Positions 41,219 through 50,380 of a DNA stretch of 64,000 nt are shown here, piece by piece. The stretch is from Arenimonas maotaiensis. GTDB lineage: Bacteria; Pseudomonadota; Gammaproteobacteria; Xanthomonadales; Xanthomonadaceae. Position 1 is the first letter of the stretch; every line of letters starts with the position of its first letter. The stretch spans positions 752,263 through 816,262 of the forward strand of contig NZ_BMFO01000001.1 in the NCBI RefSeq assembly GCF_014638745.1. The letters are read 5' to 3'. Under the pieces are notes generated by a model, which was not told the DNA's origin, ran no database searches, and worked only from the letters and a program-made list of their open reading frames with translations. Both the position numbers and the translations under genes were made by a program.

Positions 41219-43378
41219 TCATTCGGTCCAGCGGGTGGCCGAGGCCGATTTCGGGAACACCCGGGTCAGCAGCGGCTTGTCGGTTTCCAGCAGACCGATG
41301 GCGTCGGCCAGGATCGCGGCCGATTCATCCCGCAGCGGATCCGGCAGTTCCTTGGCCGCTTTTTCCTGGGCGACCTGCTCGCTGATCCGGCGCTCGTCGG
41401 CCTGCAGGCCGTCGTCGCGGTCGTCGACCGCCACCGATTTCAGGCCCAGCGTCTTGCGCTCGGCATCGCGCGCTTCACGGCGGGCCTTGCGTTCGTCGCG
41501 TTCGCGGATGCGTTCGGCTTCGTTCAGCGACACGCTTTTCTTGTCGCGCTCGGCCTTGAACAGGGCCACGTCCTGCATCCACCAGGAGAATTCGCGGTCG
41601 GCGGCCACGCGCTTGCCGTGGCGCTCGATCAGCTGCGGCAGGATGGCCTGGAAGCTGCCCAGCCGGGCGTACTCGGCGGCCGCGATGCGGGTGTACGGCA
41701 GGGCGTTGTCGAAGGTGCTTTCGCCGTACTCGGAGGCGTCGACGCTGACCGGGAACGGCACGTCCGGAGTGACCGCGGCGTTCTGGGTGGTGCCGCCGTC
41801 GATGCGGAAGAACTGCGCCACGGTCATCTTCAGCTGGCCGAACTGGATGTCCTTGCGGCGCGGGAAGCGGTCGAGGTCGACCAGGGTCTGCACCGTGCCC
41901 TTGCCGAAGGTCGGCTCGCCGATGATCAGGCCGCGGCCGTAATCCTGGATGGCGGCGGCGAAGATCTCCGACGCCGAGGCCGAGGAGCGGTTGACCAGCA
42001 CCGCCAGCGGGCCGGTCCAGGCCACCGCCGCGTCTTCGTCGGATTCCACTTCGACCTCGCCGTTGGCGTTGCGCACCTGCAGCACCGGGCCCCGCTCGAT
42101 GAACAGGCCGGTCAGCTCGACCGCCTCGATCAGCGAACCGCCGCCGTTGTCGCGCAGGTCGACCACCACACCGTCGACGTTCTCGGCCTTCAGTTCGGTC
42201 AGCAGCTTGCGCACGTCGCTGGTGGCCGAACGCACGTCCGGATCGCCGCGGCGGGCGGCCTCGAAATCGAGGTAGAAGGTCGGCAGTTCGATCACGCCGA
42301 TGCGCTTGCCGCCGGTCTCGATGATGCGGCGGCTGGCGGCCTGCTCCTCGAGCTTGACCTTGTCGCGCACGATGCGCACAATCTTGCGCGGGCCGTCCGG
42401 GCCTTCGTCGGCGGACTGCACGTCGAGCCGGACCACGGTGCCCTTGGCACCGCGGATCTTGGCCACCACGTCGTCGATGCGCCAGCCGACCACGTCGACC
42501 ATCGGGCCGCTTTCGCCCTGGCCGACGGCCAGCACGCGGTCACCGGTCTTAATCTGGCCGGATTTCTCGGCCGGGCTGCCGGGCATGATGGTGCGGAACA
42601 CCACGTACTCGTCCTGCGCCTGCAGCACCGCGCCCACGCCTTCGAGCGAGAGCTTCATGGTCATGTTGAAATTGTCGGCGCTGCGCGGGCTCATGTACGA
42701 GGTATGCGGGTCGATGGCGCTGCCGTAGGCGTTCATGAAGTTCTCGAACACATCGTCGCCGCGCAGCTGGTGCAGGCGTTCGGACAGCTGCGCGTAGCGC
42801 TTGTCGAGGGTGGTGCGGATTTCGGCCATCGGCCGGCCGGCCAGTTTCAGGCGCAGCACGTCGTTCTTCACCGACTGGCGCCAGAGCGCATCGAGCTCGG
42901 CGGTGTCCTTGGCCCAAGCGGCGTCCTCGCGGTCGTAGCGGTAGGTTTCGGCGGCGCTGAAGTCGAATTCCTGCTTGAGCAGGCCGCGGGCGTGCGCCAC
43001 GCGCTGGTCGACACGGATCAGGTAGGTCTTGAAGATCTCGAAGGCCGGATCGAGCTCACGGTCGCGGATGGCGTCGTCCATCCGGCTGCGGTAGGCCTCG
43101 AAGCGGGCGATGTCGGCGGCGGTGAAGAACAGCTTGTTGCCGTCCAGCGACTCCAGATAGTTGTCGAAGATGTCGGCCGACAGCGCGTCGTCCAGCGGCA
43201 GGGTCTTGTAGGCATAGTTGCTGCCGGACAGCAGCTGGTACACCAGGTTGCCGGTCAGCGCCTGCGCCTCGGTCGGCACCAGCTCGGATTCGGGCGTGGT
43301 GCTGCGGCCCTGGTTGGCGGCGAAGGCGATGGCCAGCGGCAGCAGGGCGGTCAGGGCCAGAACGTAACGTTTTTTCAT
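41219..43378 (-). CDS. prc: Carboxy-terminal processing protease Prc (Tsp)
   Basis: A 719-residue periplasmic S41 protease that trims or degrades proteins from their C-terminus and regulates peptidoglycan hydrolases. A signal peptide (KKRYVLALTALLPLAIAFAA) is followed by a helical N-domain, a PDZ domain (about 245-330), and the catalytic domain with the Ser/Lys dyad: Ser in NRSSASASEIF (near 465) and Lys in FGKGTVQTLVD. The C-terminal helical part is long and charged (EAERIRERDERKARREARDAE). It is a single gene between the Ada-like gene and lipA. Confidence 0.94.
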   Translation of the reverse strand: MKKRYVLALTALLPLAIAFAANQGRSTTPESELVPTEAQALTGNLVYQLLSGSNYAYKTLPLDDALSADIFDNYLESLDGNKLFFTAADIARFEAYRSRMDDAIRDRELDPAFEIFKTYLIRVDQRVAHARGLLKQEFDFSAAETYRYDREDAAWAKDTAELDALWRQSVKNDVLRLKLAGRPMAEIRTTLDKRYAQLSERLHQLRGDDVFENFMNAYGSAIDPHTSYMSPRSADNFNMTMKLSLEGVGAVLQAQDEYVVFRTIMPGSPAEKSGQIKTGDRVLAVGQGESGPMVDVVGWRIDDVVAKIRGAKGTVVRLDVQSADEGPDGPRKIVRIVRDKVKLEEQAASRRIIETGGKRIGVIELPTFYLDFEAARRGDPDVRSATSDVRKLLTELKAENVDGVVVDLRDNGGGSLIEAVELTGLFIERGPVLQVRNANGEVEVESDEDAAVAWTGPLAVLVNRSSASASEIFAAAIQDYGRGLIIGEPTFGKGTVQTLVDLDRFPRRKDIQFGQLKMTVAQFFRIDGGTTQNAAVTPDVPFPVSVDASEYGESTFDNALPYTRIAAAEYARLGSFQAILPQLIERHGKRVAADREFSWWMQDVALFKAERDKKSVSLNEAERIRERDERKARREARDAERKTLGLKSVAVDDRDDGLQADERRISEQVAQEKAAKELPDPLRDESAAILADAIGLLETDKPLLTRVFPKSASATRWTE

Positions 43379-43440
43379 GTGTCGCCTCGGGTGATTGCCA
43401 GCATTATGCGCGTTCCGGCCCGGAACGCATGGGCCATTGG

Positions 43441-44430
43441 TCAGGTCTGCACGAATCCGGCTTCGATCGCCATGCGGTCGGCGTGGTAGCTGGAACGCAC
43501 CATCGGTCCGGATGCGACATGGGTGAAGCCCAATTGGTTCCCGAACGCCTCGATTTCGGCGAATTCCTCCGGCGTCCAGTAGCGCATCACCGGATGGTGG
43601 TGCGGGGTCGGCTGCAGGTATTGGCCGACGGTGATCATGTCGACGTCGTGCGCGCGCAGGTCGCGCAGGGTCTGCCGTACCTGGTCCATGGTCTCGCCCA
43701 GGCCGAGCATGATGCCGGACTTGGTCGGCACGCCGGGGTTGGCGGCCTTGAATTCCTTCAGCAGACGCAGCGACCAGGCGTAGTCGGCGCCGGGGCGCAC
43801 GTTCGGGTACAGGTCCGGCACGGTCTCGAGATTATGGTTGAACACGTCCGGCGGCGACCGGTTGAGCAGCTCCAGCGCGCGCTCCATGCGGCCCTTGCCG
43901 CGGAAGTCGGGGGTCAGGATCTCGATCTTGATGCCCGGGCTGAAGCGGCGGATCTCGTCGATGCAGCGGGTGAAGTGCTCGGCGCCGCCGTCGCGCAGGT
44001 CGTCGCGGTCGACCGAGGTGATCACCACGTAGCGCAGCTTCATGTCGGCGATGGTGGTGGCCAGGTTCAGCGGCTCGGCCGCATCCGGCGGCTTCGGCCG
44101 GCCGTGCGCCACGTCGCAGAAGCTGCAGCGGCGGGTGCAGACCTCGCCCAGGATCATGAAGGTGGCGGTGCCGTGGCTGAAGCACTCGTGGATGTTCGGG
44201 CAACTGGCCTCCTCGCACACGGTGACCAGGCGGTTCTCGCGTAGCTGCGCCTTCAGCTTGGCGACCGCGTTGCCGGCCGGAATGCGCACCCGGATCCAGC
44301 TCGGCTTGCGCAGCACCGGCGCCTCGGCGAACTGCACCGGACTGCGCGCGATCTTGCTCTCGCCCAGCTGCTTGGCGCCGGTCTCCAGCGAGGTGACGGT
44401 TTGCGCGGCGATGGTTTTCTCGTTCGACAT
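43441..44430 (-). CDS. lipA: Lipoyl synthase
   Basis: Radical-SAM enzyme that inserts two sulfurs into octanoyl groups on carrier proteins to make lipoyl cofactor. Residues 72-83 ([12 protein letters not shown]) ligate the auxiliary cluster that donates sulfur; CTRRCSFC (98-105) binds the SAM cluster; the C-terminal RSSYHAD serine completes the auxiliary cluster. Length 329 residues is normal. The ATG overlaps the lipB stop by one base (TGATG), so lipB and lipA are translationally coupled, matching their successive steps. Confidence 0.97.
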   Translation of the reverse strand: MSNEKTIAAQTVTSLETGAKQLGESKIARSPVQFAEAPVLRKPSWIRVRIPAGNAVAKLKAQLRENRLVTVCEEASCPNIHECFSHGTATFMILGEVCTRRCSFCDVAHGRPKPPDAAEPLNLATTIADMKLRYVVITSVDRDDLRDGGAEHFTRCIDEIRRFSPGIKIEILTPDFRGKGRMERALELLNRSPPDVFNHNLETVPDLYPNVRPGADYAWSLRLLKEFKAANPGVPTKSGIMLGLGETMDQVRQTLRDLRAHDVDMITVGQYLQPTPHHHPVMRYWTPEEFAEIEAFGNQLGFTHVASGPMVRSSYHADRMAIEAGFVQT

Positions 44431-45113
44431 CAGGAACTCGCGGATTCGGGGGAAAGTGCCGGCGGCAGGCCGTCGGCCGGGACCGGGTTGAGGCCTAGTT
44501 GGACGGACAGCTGGCGGACCAGCTCGGCTTCGACCTCGGCCAAGGCCAGGGCACCGGTCAATTCTACCATCTGCGTCACCGCCAGCCCCGTGAAGCCGCA
44601 GGGATTGATGCCGTGGAACGGGCTCAGATCCATGTCGATGTTGAACGCCAGGCCGTGCAGGCTGCAGCCGCGTTTGACCCGCAGGCCCAAGGCGGCGATC
44701 TTGGCCGCGCCGACGTACACGCCGGGCGCGCCCTCGCGCCGTTCGGCCGCCACGCCCCAGCGCGCCAGGGTGTCGATCAGGGCCTGCTCGATGCGATGCA
44801 CCAGTTCGCGCACGCCGATGCCCAGGCGGCGGATGTCGACCAGCGGGTAGGCCACGATCTGGCCGGGGCCGTGGTAGGTGACCTGGCCGCCGCGGTTGCA
44901 GCGGATGACCGGGATGTCGCCCGGCAACAACACATGCTCGGGCTTGCCGGCCTGGCCCAGGGTATACACCGGGTGGTGTTGTAGCAGCCAGAGCTGGTCG
45001 GCGCCGGCCTCTTCGCCGCGGCCAGCGGTGTGCCGCTCCATGGCGTCCCAGACCGCTTGGTAGGGTTGCAGGCCGAGCCGATAAACGCGCCAGTCGGGTT
45101 TTACAGCGTCCAC
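44430..45113 (-). CDS. lipB: Octanoyl-ACP:protein octanoyltransferase
   Basis: Transfers octanoate from acyl carrier protein to the lipoyl domains of pyruvate and 2-oxoglutarate dehydrogenases and GcvH. The family motifs are [20 protein letters not shown] (about 73-92), the lysine in [15 protein letters not shown], and the cysteine-containing [15 protein letters not shown]. Length 227 residues. It overlaps ybeD upstream by 13 bases and lipA downstream by one. Confidence 0.96.
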   Translation of the reverse strand: MDAVKPDWRVYRLGLQPYQAVWDAMERHTAGRGEEAGADQLWLLQHHPVYTLGQAGKPEHVLLPGDIPVIRCNRGGQVTYHGPGQIVAYPLVDIRRLGIGVRELVHRIEQALIDTLARWGVAAERREGAPGVYVGAAKIAALGLRVKRGCSLHGLAFNIDMDLSPFHGINPCGFTGLAVTQMVELTGALALAEVEAELVRQLSVQLGLNPVPADGLPPALSPESASS

Positions 45114-45376
45114 TTGATCTCGGGATGGGCACGCAGGGCGTGGTGCGCGGCCTCGTAGTCGGCGCGGGACTCGGCCTTGAAGCGCACCGAAATCGACACG
45201 AACCGGCCGGCGCTGGAGGCGCGCGAGGACAGCGTTTCGTGCAGCACGGTCAGCCCGGCCTGCGTCAGCTCGTGCGGCACGGCGGTCTCCAAGCCGGCGC
45301 CGGCGGCGCCCATGGCGGTGATCTCGAACACGCCCGGGAAGCTGAAGCCCTGTTCTTTCGGATTTTCGCTGGTCAT
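45101..45376 (-). CDS. ybeD: DUF493 (YbeD) family protein
   Basis: A 91-residue cytoplasmic protein with an ACT-like fold: [16 protein letters not shown], a helix, then [24 protein letters not shown] and a short C-terminal strand. In many gammaproteobacteria ybeD stands between dacA and lipB, as would be the case here without the intervening ubiH and dcp genes. Its function is not established, though the family resembles regulatory ligand-binding domains. The ATG at 45376 is chosen for its family-typical length. Confidence 0.9.
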   Translation of the reverse strand: MTSENPKEQGFSFPGVFEITAMGAAGAGLETAVPHELTQAGLTVLHETLSSRASSAGRFVSISVRFKAESRADYEAAHHALRAHPEIKWTL

Positions 45377-45504
45377 GCCGCTATTATCGGGGCAATCCGG
45401 CCAAAACCCAAGTGCCGCCAGGCGCGCGAACCATGGCTTCCGGCACATTTTCTTAACGCGCGTTGGCGTAAAATCGAAGAGTTATCCACTCGAGGCCGTA
45501 CCCC

Positions 45505-47682
45505 ATGTTGAAAAACCCCGTCACCCTCTCCATCGCGCTCGCCCTGGCCACCGCCAGCCTGGGCGCCGGCGCCGCCCCGGCCGAACCGGCCGCCAACCAC
45601 GCCAGCCAGACCATGAATCCCTTCTTCCAGCAAAGCCCCCTGCCCTACCAGTACCCGCAGTTCGACAAGGTCAAGGACACCGACTTCGCGCCGGCCTTCG
45701 ACCGCGGCATGGCCGAGCAGGCCCGCGAGATCCAGGCCATCGCCGACAGCCGCAAGGCGCCGACCTTCGACAACACCATCCTGGCGATGGAGCGCTCCGG
45801 CCAGCTGCTGACCCGCGCCGCGATCGCGTTCGGCAACCTGACCAGCACCAACACCAACGACGCGCTCGACAAACTCGACGCCGAGTACTCGCCGAAGTTC
45901 GCCGCGCACCGCGACAGCATCTACCTGAACGCCAAGCTGTTCGCGCGCATCAAGGCGCTTTACGAGAAGCGCGCCAGCCTCGGCCTGGATGATCAGGGCG
46001 TTCGTCTGATCGAGCGCTACTACACCGACTTCGTGCGCGCCGGCGCCAACCTGACCGACGCGCAGAAGACCCGGGTCAAGGAAATCAACGCCGAAATGGC
46101 GACGCTGACCACCCAGTTCAGCCAGAACGTGCTGGCCGAAGTGAACGACTCGGCGGTGATCGTGTCCGACCGCGCCGAACTGGCCGGCCTGAGCGACGAG
46201 CAGATCGCCGTGTTGGCCAAGAGCGCCGAAGAAAAGGGCATGCCGGGCAAGTACCGCATCGCGCTGCTGAACACCACCGGCCAGCCGCTGCTGCCGCAGC
46301 TGGACAACCGCGCCCTGCGCGAGCGTCTGCATAAAGCGTCGGTCGCCCGCGGCAGCCGCGGCAACGCCTTCGACAACCGCGCCATCGTCGCGCGCGTGGC
46401 CAAGCTGCGCGCCGAACGCGCCGCGATCATGGGCTATTCCAGCTACGCCGCGTTCGGCCTGGCCGAAGAGACCGCGAAGAATCCGGAAGCGGTCAACGCC
46501 ATGCTGGCCAAGCTGGCGCCGGCCGCGGTCGCCAACGCCCGCAAGGAAGGCGCCGTGCTGCAGGCCATGATCGACCAGGAGCAGAAGGCCAAGAAGCAGC
46601 CGACCTTCGCGCTCGAGCCGTGGGACTGGGCCTACTACACCGAGAAGGTGCGCAAGGCCCAGTACGACTTCGACGAGAACCAGCTGAAGCCGTACCTGGA
46701 ACTGAACAACGTGCTCGAGAAGGGCATCTTCCACGCCGTGACCGAACTGTACGGCGTGACCTTCAAGCAGCGCACCGACCTGCCGGTGTACCACGAGGAC
46801 GTCAAGGTCTACGAGGCCTTCAACGCCGACGGCTCCGAGCTGGCGCTGATCATCGTCGATCCGTTCGCACGCTCCTCCAAGCGCGGCGGCGCCTGGATGA
46901 GCTCGTACGTCGACCAGTCCGAGCTGATGGGCACCAAGCCGGTGGTGGCGTTCCACCTGAACGTGACCGAGCCGACCGAAGGCAAGCCGGCGCTGCTGAC
47001 CTGGGACGACGTCAACACCGCGTTCCACGAATTCGGCCACGTGCTGCACGGCATGTTCTCCGACGTGAAGTACCCGTACTTCAGCGGCACCAACGTGCCG
47101 CGCGACTTCGTCGAGTTCCCGTCGCAGGTCAACGAGATGTGGTCGACCTGGCCGTCGGTGCTGGCCAACTACGCCGTGCACTGGCAGACCGGCGAACCGA
47201 TGCCGAAGGAGCTGCTGGACAAGGTGCTCTCGGCCGAGAAGTTCAACCAGGGCTACACCACCACCGAATACCTGGGCGCCGCCCTGCTCGACCAGCGCTG
47301 GCACCAGGTATCGGCCGACCAGCTGCCGGACGCCGACGGCGTGATGGCGTACGAGGCCAAGGCGCTGCAGGACGTCGGCTTGGATTACGCCGCCGTGCCG
47401 CCGCGCTACCGCACCAACTACTTCAGCCACATCATGGGCGGCTACGCGGCCGGCTACTACGCCTACATCTGGTCGGAAGTGCTGGACGCCACCACGGTGG
47501 AGTGGATCAAGAACCACGGCGGCCTGACCCGCGCCAACGGCGACCGCTTCCGCGCCAAGCTGCTGTCGCGCGGCGGCAGCAAGGACGCGCTGCAGCTGTT
47601 CCGCGACTTCGCCGAGCAGGAGCCGGACATCCAGCCGCTGCTGGAACGCCGCGGCCTGACCGCCGAGCCGGAAACCAAGTGA
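45505..47682 (+). CDS. dcp: M3-family peptidyl-dipeptidase (Dcp-like)
   Basis: A 725-residue zinc peptidase of the thimet oligopeptidase family. A signal peptide (LSIALALATASLGAGAAPAE) predicts export to the periplasm. The catalytic site is HEFGH (508-512) with a downstream glutamate in RDFVEFPSQVNEMW. It releases dipeptides from peptide C-termini. It is the only plus-strand gene between ybeD and dacC and is followed by a strong terminator. Oligopeptidase A is an alternative, but the signal peptide favours Dcp. Confidence 0.93.
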   Translation: MLKNPVTLSIALALATASLGAGAAPAEPAANHASQTMNPFFQQSPLPYQYPQFDKVKDTDFAPAFDRGMAEQAREIQAIADSRKAPTFDNTILAMERSGQLLTRAAIAFGNLTSTNTNDALDKLDAEYSPKFAAHRDSIYLNAKLFARIKALYEKRASLGLDDQGVRLIERYYTDFVRAGANLTDAQKTRVKEINAEMATLTTQFSQNVLAEVNDSAVIVSDRAELAGLSDEQIAVLAKSAEEKGMPGKYRIALLNTTGQPLLPQLDNRALRERLHKASVARGSRGNAFDNRAIVARVAKLRAERAAIMGYSSYAAFGLAEETAKNPEAVNAMLAKLAPAAVANARKEGAVLQAMIDQEQKAKKQPTFALEPWDWAYYTEKVRKAQYDFDENQLKPYLELNNVLEKGIFHAVTELYGVTFKQRTDLPVYHEDVKVYEAFNADGSELALIIVDPFARSSKRGGAWMSSYVDQSELMGTKPVVAFHLNVTEPTEGKPALLTWDDVNTAFHEFGHVLHGMFSDVKYPYFSGTNVPRDFVEFPSQVNEMWSTWPSVLANYAVHWQTGEPMPKELLDKVLSAEKFNQGYTTTEYLGAALLDQRWHQVSADQLPDADGVMAYEAKALQDVGLDYAAVPPRYRTNYFSHIMGGYAAGYYAYIWSEVLDATTVEWIKNHGGLTRANGDRFRAKLLSRGGSKDALQLFRDFAEQEPDIQPLLERRGLTAEPETK

Positions 47683-47704
47683 CCGCCAATTGCTGAAAAC
47701 AAGA

Positions 47705-47728
47705 AAGCCGGCGCAAGCCGGCTTTTTT
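47705..47728 (+). terminator. Rho-independent terminator of the M3 peptidase gene
   Basis: AAGCCGGC-GCAA-GCCGGCTT forms a perfect eight-base stem with a GNRA loop and is followed by a run of T. It lies 23 bases after the dcp stop and may also act on the convergent ubiH transcript. Confidence 0.88.
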
Positions 47729-47752
47729 GTGGCCCGGATTCCGCCGCGCGGC

Positions 47753-48994
47753 TCAGGGCGCCTGCAGCCGCGGCCGGCGCGCCGACAGCAGCCGGCCGAA
47801 CACGCGCAACGGCAGCGGCGGCGAGAGCTCGCGGCCCGACAGGATCGTGGCCAAGGCATGCCGGAACGGCGCGAAGCCTCCGCCGAAACGCAGGCCGGCG
47901 CGCCGCAGCAAACGCACCGGCGCGCGGTCGTCGGTGTACACCCGGACAATCGATTCCGTCGCCAGGTACAGCGGCCGGCTGATGGCCTGGAGCTCGCGCT
48001 CGTAGCCCGCCAACAGCGCCGGCGCGGCGATATCGCCGCCGGTTTCGATGGCGGAACGGATACGGCGCACCAGCATGCCGATGCCGCGCAGTCCGAGATT
48101 GTAGCCGTGCGCGGTGATCGGGTGCATGCCGATGGCGGCGTCGCCGACGCAGGCGAAGCGGCCGGCCACCAGACGGTCCGGGCAGACGCCGACCAGCGGA
48201 TAGACATGCCGTTCGCCCTCCAGCCGCATCGTGCCGAGACGGCCGCGGTAACGCTCGGCCGTTTCGCGCGCGAACGCCTCGGCCGGCAAGGTCTGCAGAC
48301 GCGCGATCTCGGCCGGCGGCAGGGTGATCACCACCGAGGCCAGATCGCCGCCGAGCGGCAACAACGCCAGGGTCTGCCCGTAATCCAGGCATTCCCAAGC
48401 GATACCCGGGCGCGGACGTTCCAGACGCATGCGGCAGACCAGCATGCTGCGTCCGAAATCGCGATGCCGCGCCGGCAGCCCGGCCATGCGGCGGGCCTCG
48501 GAAAAGCGGCTGTCGGCCGCGACCACCAATCGCGCTTCGAGTATGCGGCCGTCGTCCAAGCGCACACGGGCGCCGTCCGGGCCGTTCTCCAGGGCACGCG
48601 CGCGCCGCGACAGATGCCAGTCGATGCCCGGCACTTCCGCCGCGGCCTGATAGGCGATGCGGCGCAACGCCCGGTTGGACACCATCCAACCCAAGGCCTC
48701 GGCACCGGCCGGCGCGCGAACCGACATCGGCACCTGCGCATCGCCGTCGAACACCTGCGCCTCGTGCATCGCGGTGATCTCGTCCGGCGCCAGCAGCGGC
48801 CACTGCCGCCACTGCGTCAGCAATTCGCGCGACAGCGCGGTCAACGCGATCTCGCGTCCGTCATCCGGCGGCGCGGCGAGCGTTCCGGCATCGGCCGGAT
48901 CGATCAGGGCGACGGAAAGGCCCTCGCGGGCCAAGGCGCCGGCAAGCGTGAGGCCGGCGGGGCCGGCGCCGATGATGGCGACATCGTAGGTCAT
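47753..48994 (-). CDS. UbiH-family FAD monooxygenase
   Basis: A 413-residue class A flavoprotein hydroxylase, probably of the ubiquinone ring. The N-terminus has the dinucleotide motif VAIIGAGPAGLTLAGAL (4-20); a mid DG-type motif and the second FAD motif FACVGDAAIGMHPITAHGYNLGLRG (about 285-309) are present. The usual GQGxNLG of UbiH/UbiF is AHGYNLG here, which I associate with the UbiM subgroup, but I am not certain. It lies between dcp and dacC, where it separates the mre-dacC block from ybeD-lipB-lipA. Hydroxylation position cannot be assigned. Confidence 0.85.
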   Translation of the reverse strand: MTYDVAIIGAGPAGLTLAGALAREGLSVALIDPADAGTLAAPPDDGREIALTALSRELLTQWRQWPLLAPDEITAMHEAQVFDGDAQVPMSVRAPAGAEALGWMVSNRALRRIAYQAAAEVPGIDWHLSRRARALENGPDGARVRLDDGRILEARLVVAADSRFSEARRMAGLPARHRDFGRSMLVCRMRLERPRPGIAWECLDYGQTLALLPLGGDLASVVITLPPAEIARLQTLPAEAFARETAERYRGRLGTMRLEGERHVYPLVGVCPDRLVAGRFACVGDAAIGMHPITAHGYNLGLRGIGMLVRRIRSAIETGGDIAAPALLAGYERELQAISRPLYLATESIVRVYTDDRAPVRLLRRAGLRFGGGFAPFRHALATILSGRELSPPLPLRVFGRLLSARRPRLQAP

Positions 48995-49077
48995 GGCGTA
49001 TCCGATCGGGAACGGGTCGTCATATGCTAAGCCAAGCCGCATCGACACGACTTGATCCGCATCAAGCAGCGGACACG

Positions 49078-49102
49078 AAAAAGCCGGCTCGCGCCGGCTT
49101 TT
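49078..49102 (-). terminator. Rho-independent terminator of dacC
   Basis: On the minus strand the stem AAGCCGGC/GCCGGCTT with a GCGA loop is followed by T residues (complement of the A run at 49078-49082). It lies 22 bases after the dacC stop and ends the cell-wall gene block. The stem is the same as in the terminator at 47705. Confidence 0.82.
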
Positions 49103-49123
49103 CCGTTTCGTCGCGCGTAGCGG

Positions 49124-50338
49124 TTACAGCTTGTCCCACCACATCAGGAAGCCGTCCCACAGGCGGCCGAAGAAGCCGGCCTCTTCCGCCGCGGCTTTCG
49201 CCACCAGCGGCGCCTGCGCCACGACCTTGCCGTCCATGCTGATCTTCAGGGTGCCGACCGGCTGGCCGGCCTTCAACGGCGCCACGATGTACTTCGGCAC
49301 GTCGATGTTGGCCTTCAAGGCGTCGAACTTTCCGCGCGGCACGGTGATCTCGAACGGCGCCGCCACCGACAGCGCGACGGTGTCGTCGGCGCCCTTCCAC
49401 AGGCGCGGCGCGGCGATGGTCTTGTCCGGCGTGTACAGGGTGCGGGTCTCGAAGAAGCGGAAGCCCCAGTTCAGCAGCGCCAGGTTGCCGTTCTCGCGCA
49501 GATCGAAGCCCTGCTTCTGCGAATCGCTCTGGATGCCGAGCACCACCGAGATCAGGCGCTGTTCGCCGCGCTTGGCCGAGGCCAGCAGGCAATAGCCGGC
49601 GGCCGAGGTGTGGCCGGTCTTGATGCCGTCGACCGAGGCGTCCTTCCACAGCAGGCCGTTGCGGTTGTGCTGGCGGATGCCGTTGACCGTGTATTCCTTG
49701 ATCTTGTTGTAGGCGTAGGCTTCCGGGAAATCGCGCACCATGGCGCGGCCGAGCAGCGCCAGGTCGCGCGCGGTCGAGTAATGGTTCGGGTCCGGCAGGC
49801 CATGCGGATTCATGAAGTGCGAATTGGCCATGCCGATCTTCTTCGCGTAGCTGTTCATCAGCTCGACGAACGCCTGCTCGGAACCGGCCACATGCTCGGC
49901 CAGCGCGATGGCGGCATCGTTGCCGGATTGGATGACCATGCCGCGCTCGAGATCTTCCAGCGCGACCGTGCTGCCCAGCGGCAGGAAGCTGGTCGAGCCG
50001 TCGGTACCGCCGCCGCCGCCACGCCAGGCGTTCTCGCTGATCAGCACCTGGTCGCTCGGCTTGATCTTGCCGGCCTTGATCTCGGCGGCGACCACATACG
50101 AAGTCATCACCTTGGTGATGCTGGCCGGCTCGACGCGCAGGTCGGCGTTCTGGCTGGCCAATACCTGGCCGTTGGCGTAATCCATCACCAGCCAGGCGCT
50201 GGCGCCGGTCGGCACCGGCGCGGCCGGGATCTGCACCGGCGTGCCGGCCGCGGACGGCAGGGGAGCAGGAACGGATTGCGCCATGGCCACAGCCACGATA
50301 CAGGCGGCACCGGCCGCGAAAATTCGGGAAACACGCAT
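49124..50338 (-). CDS. dacC: D-alanyl-D-alanine carboxypeptidase (PBP5/6)
   Basis: A 404-residue periplasmic, membrane-associated DD-carboxypeptidase that trims pentapeptide stems of peptidoglycan. A signal peptide (about 1-20) is followed by the S11 peptidase domain with SxxK (Ser73-Lys76 in PASITKVM), SGN (near 138) and KTG (DGIKTGHTSAAG, near 240). A beta-rich domain and a C-terminal amphipathic helix (EEAGFFGRLWDGFLMWWDKL) anchor it on the membrane. It follows rlpA by about 40 bases. A terminator ends the unit. Confidence 0.95.
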   Translation of the reverse strand: MRVSRIFAAGAACIVAVAMAQSVPAPLPSAAGTPVQIPAAPVPTGASAWLVMDYANGQVLASQNADLRVEPASITKVMTSYVVAAEIKAGKIKPSDQVLISENAWRGGGGGTDGSTSFLPLGSTVALEDLERGMVIQSGNDAAIALAEHVAGSEQAFVELMNSYAKKIGMANSHFMNPHGLPDPNHYSTARDLALLGRAMVRDFPEAYAYNKIKEYTVNGIRQHNRNGLLWKDASVDGIKTGHTSAAGYCLLASAKRGEQRLISVVLGIQSDSQKQGFDLRENGNLALLNWGFRFFETRTLYTPDKTIAAPRLWKGADDTVALSVAAPFEITVPRGKFDALKANIDVPKYIVAPLKAGQPVGTLKISMDGKVVAQAPLVAKAAAEEAGFFGRLWDGFLMWWDKL

Positions 50339-50380
50339 GGGGGAACTCCGGAGAAGGACGGCTACCCCGCTATTTTAAGC

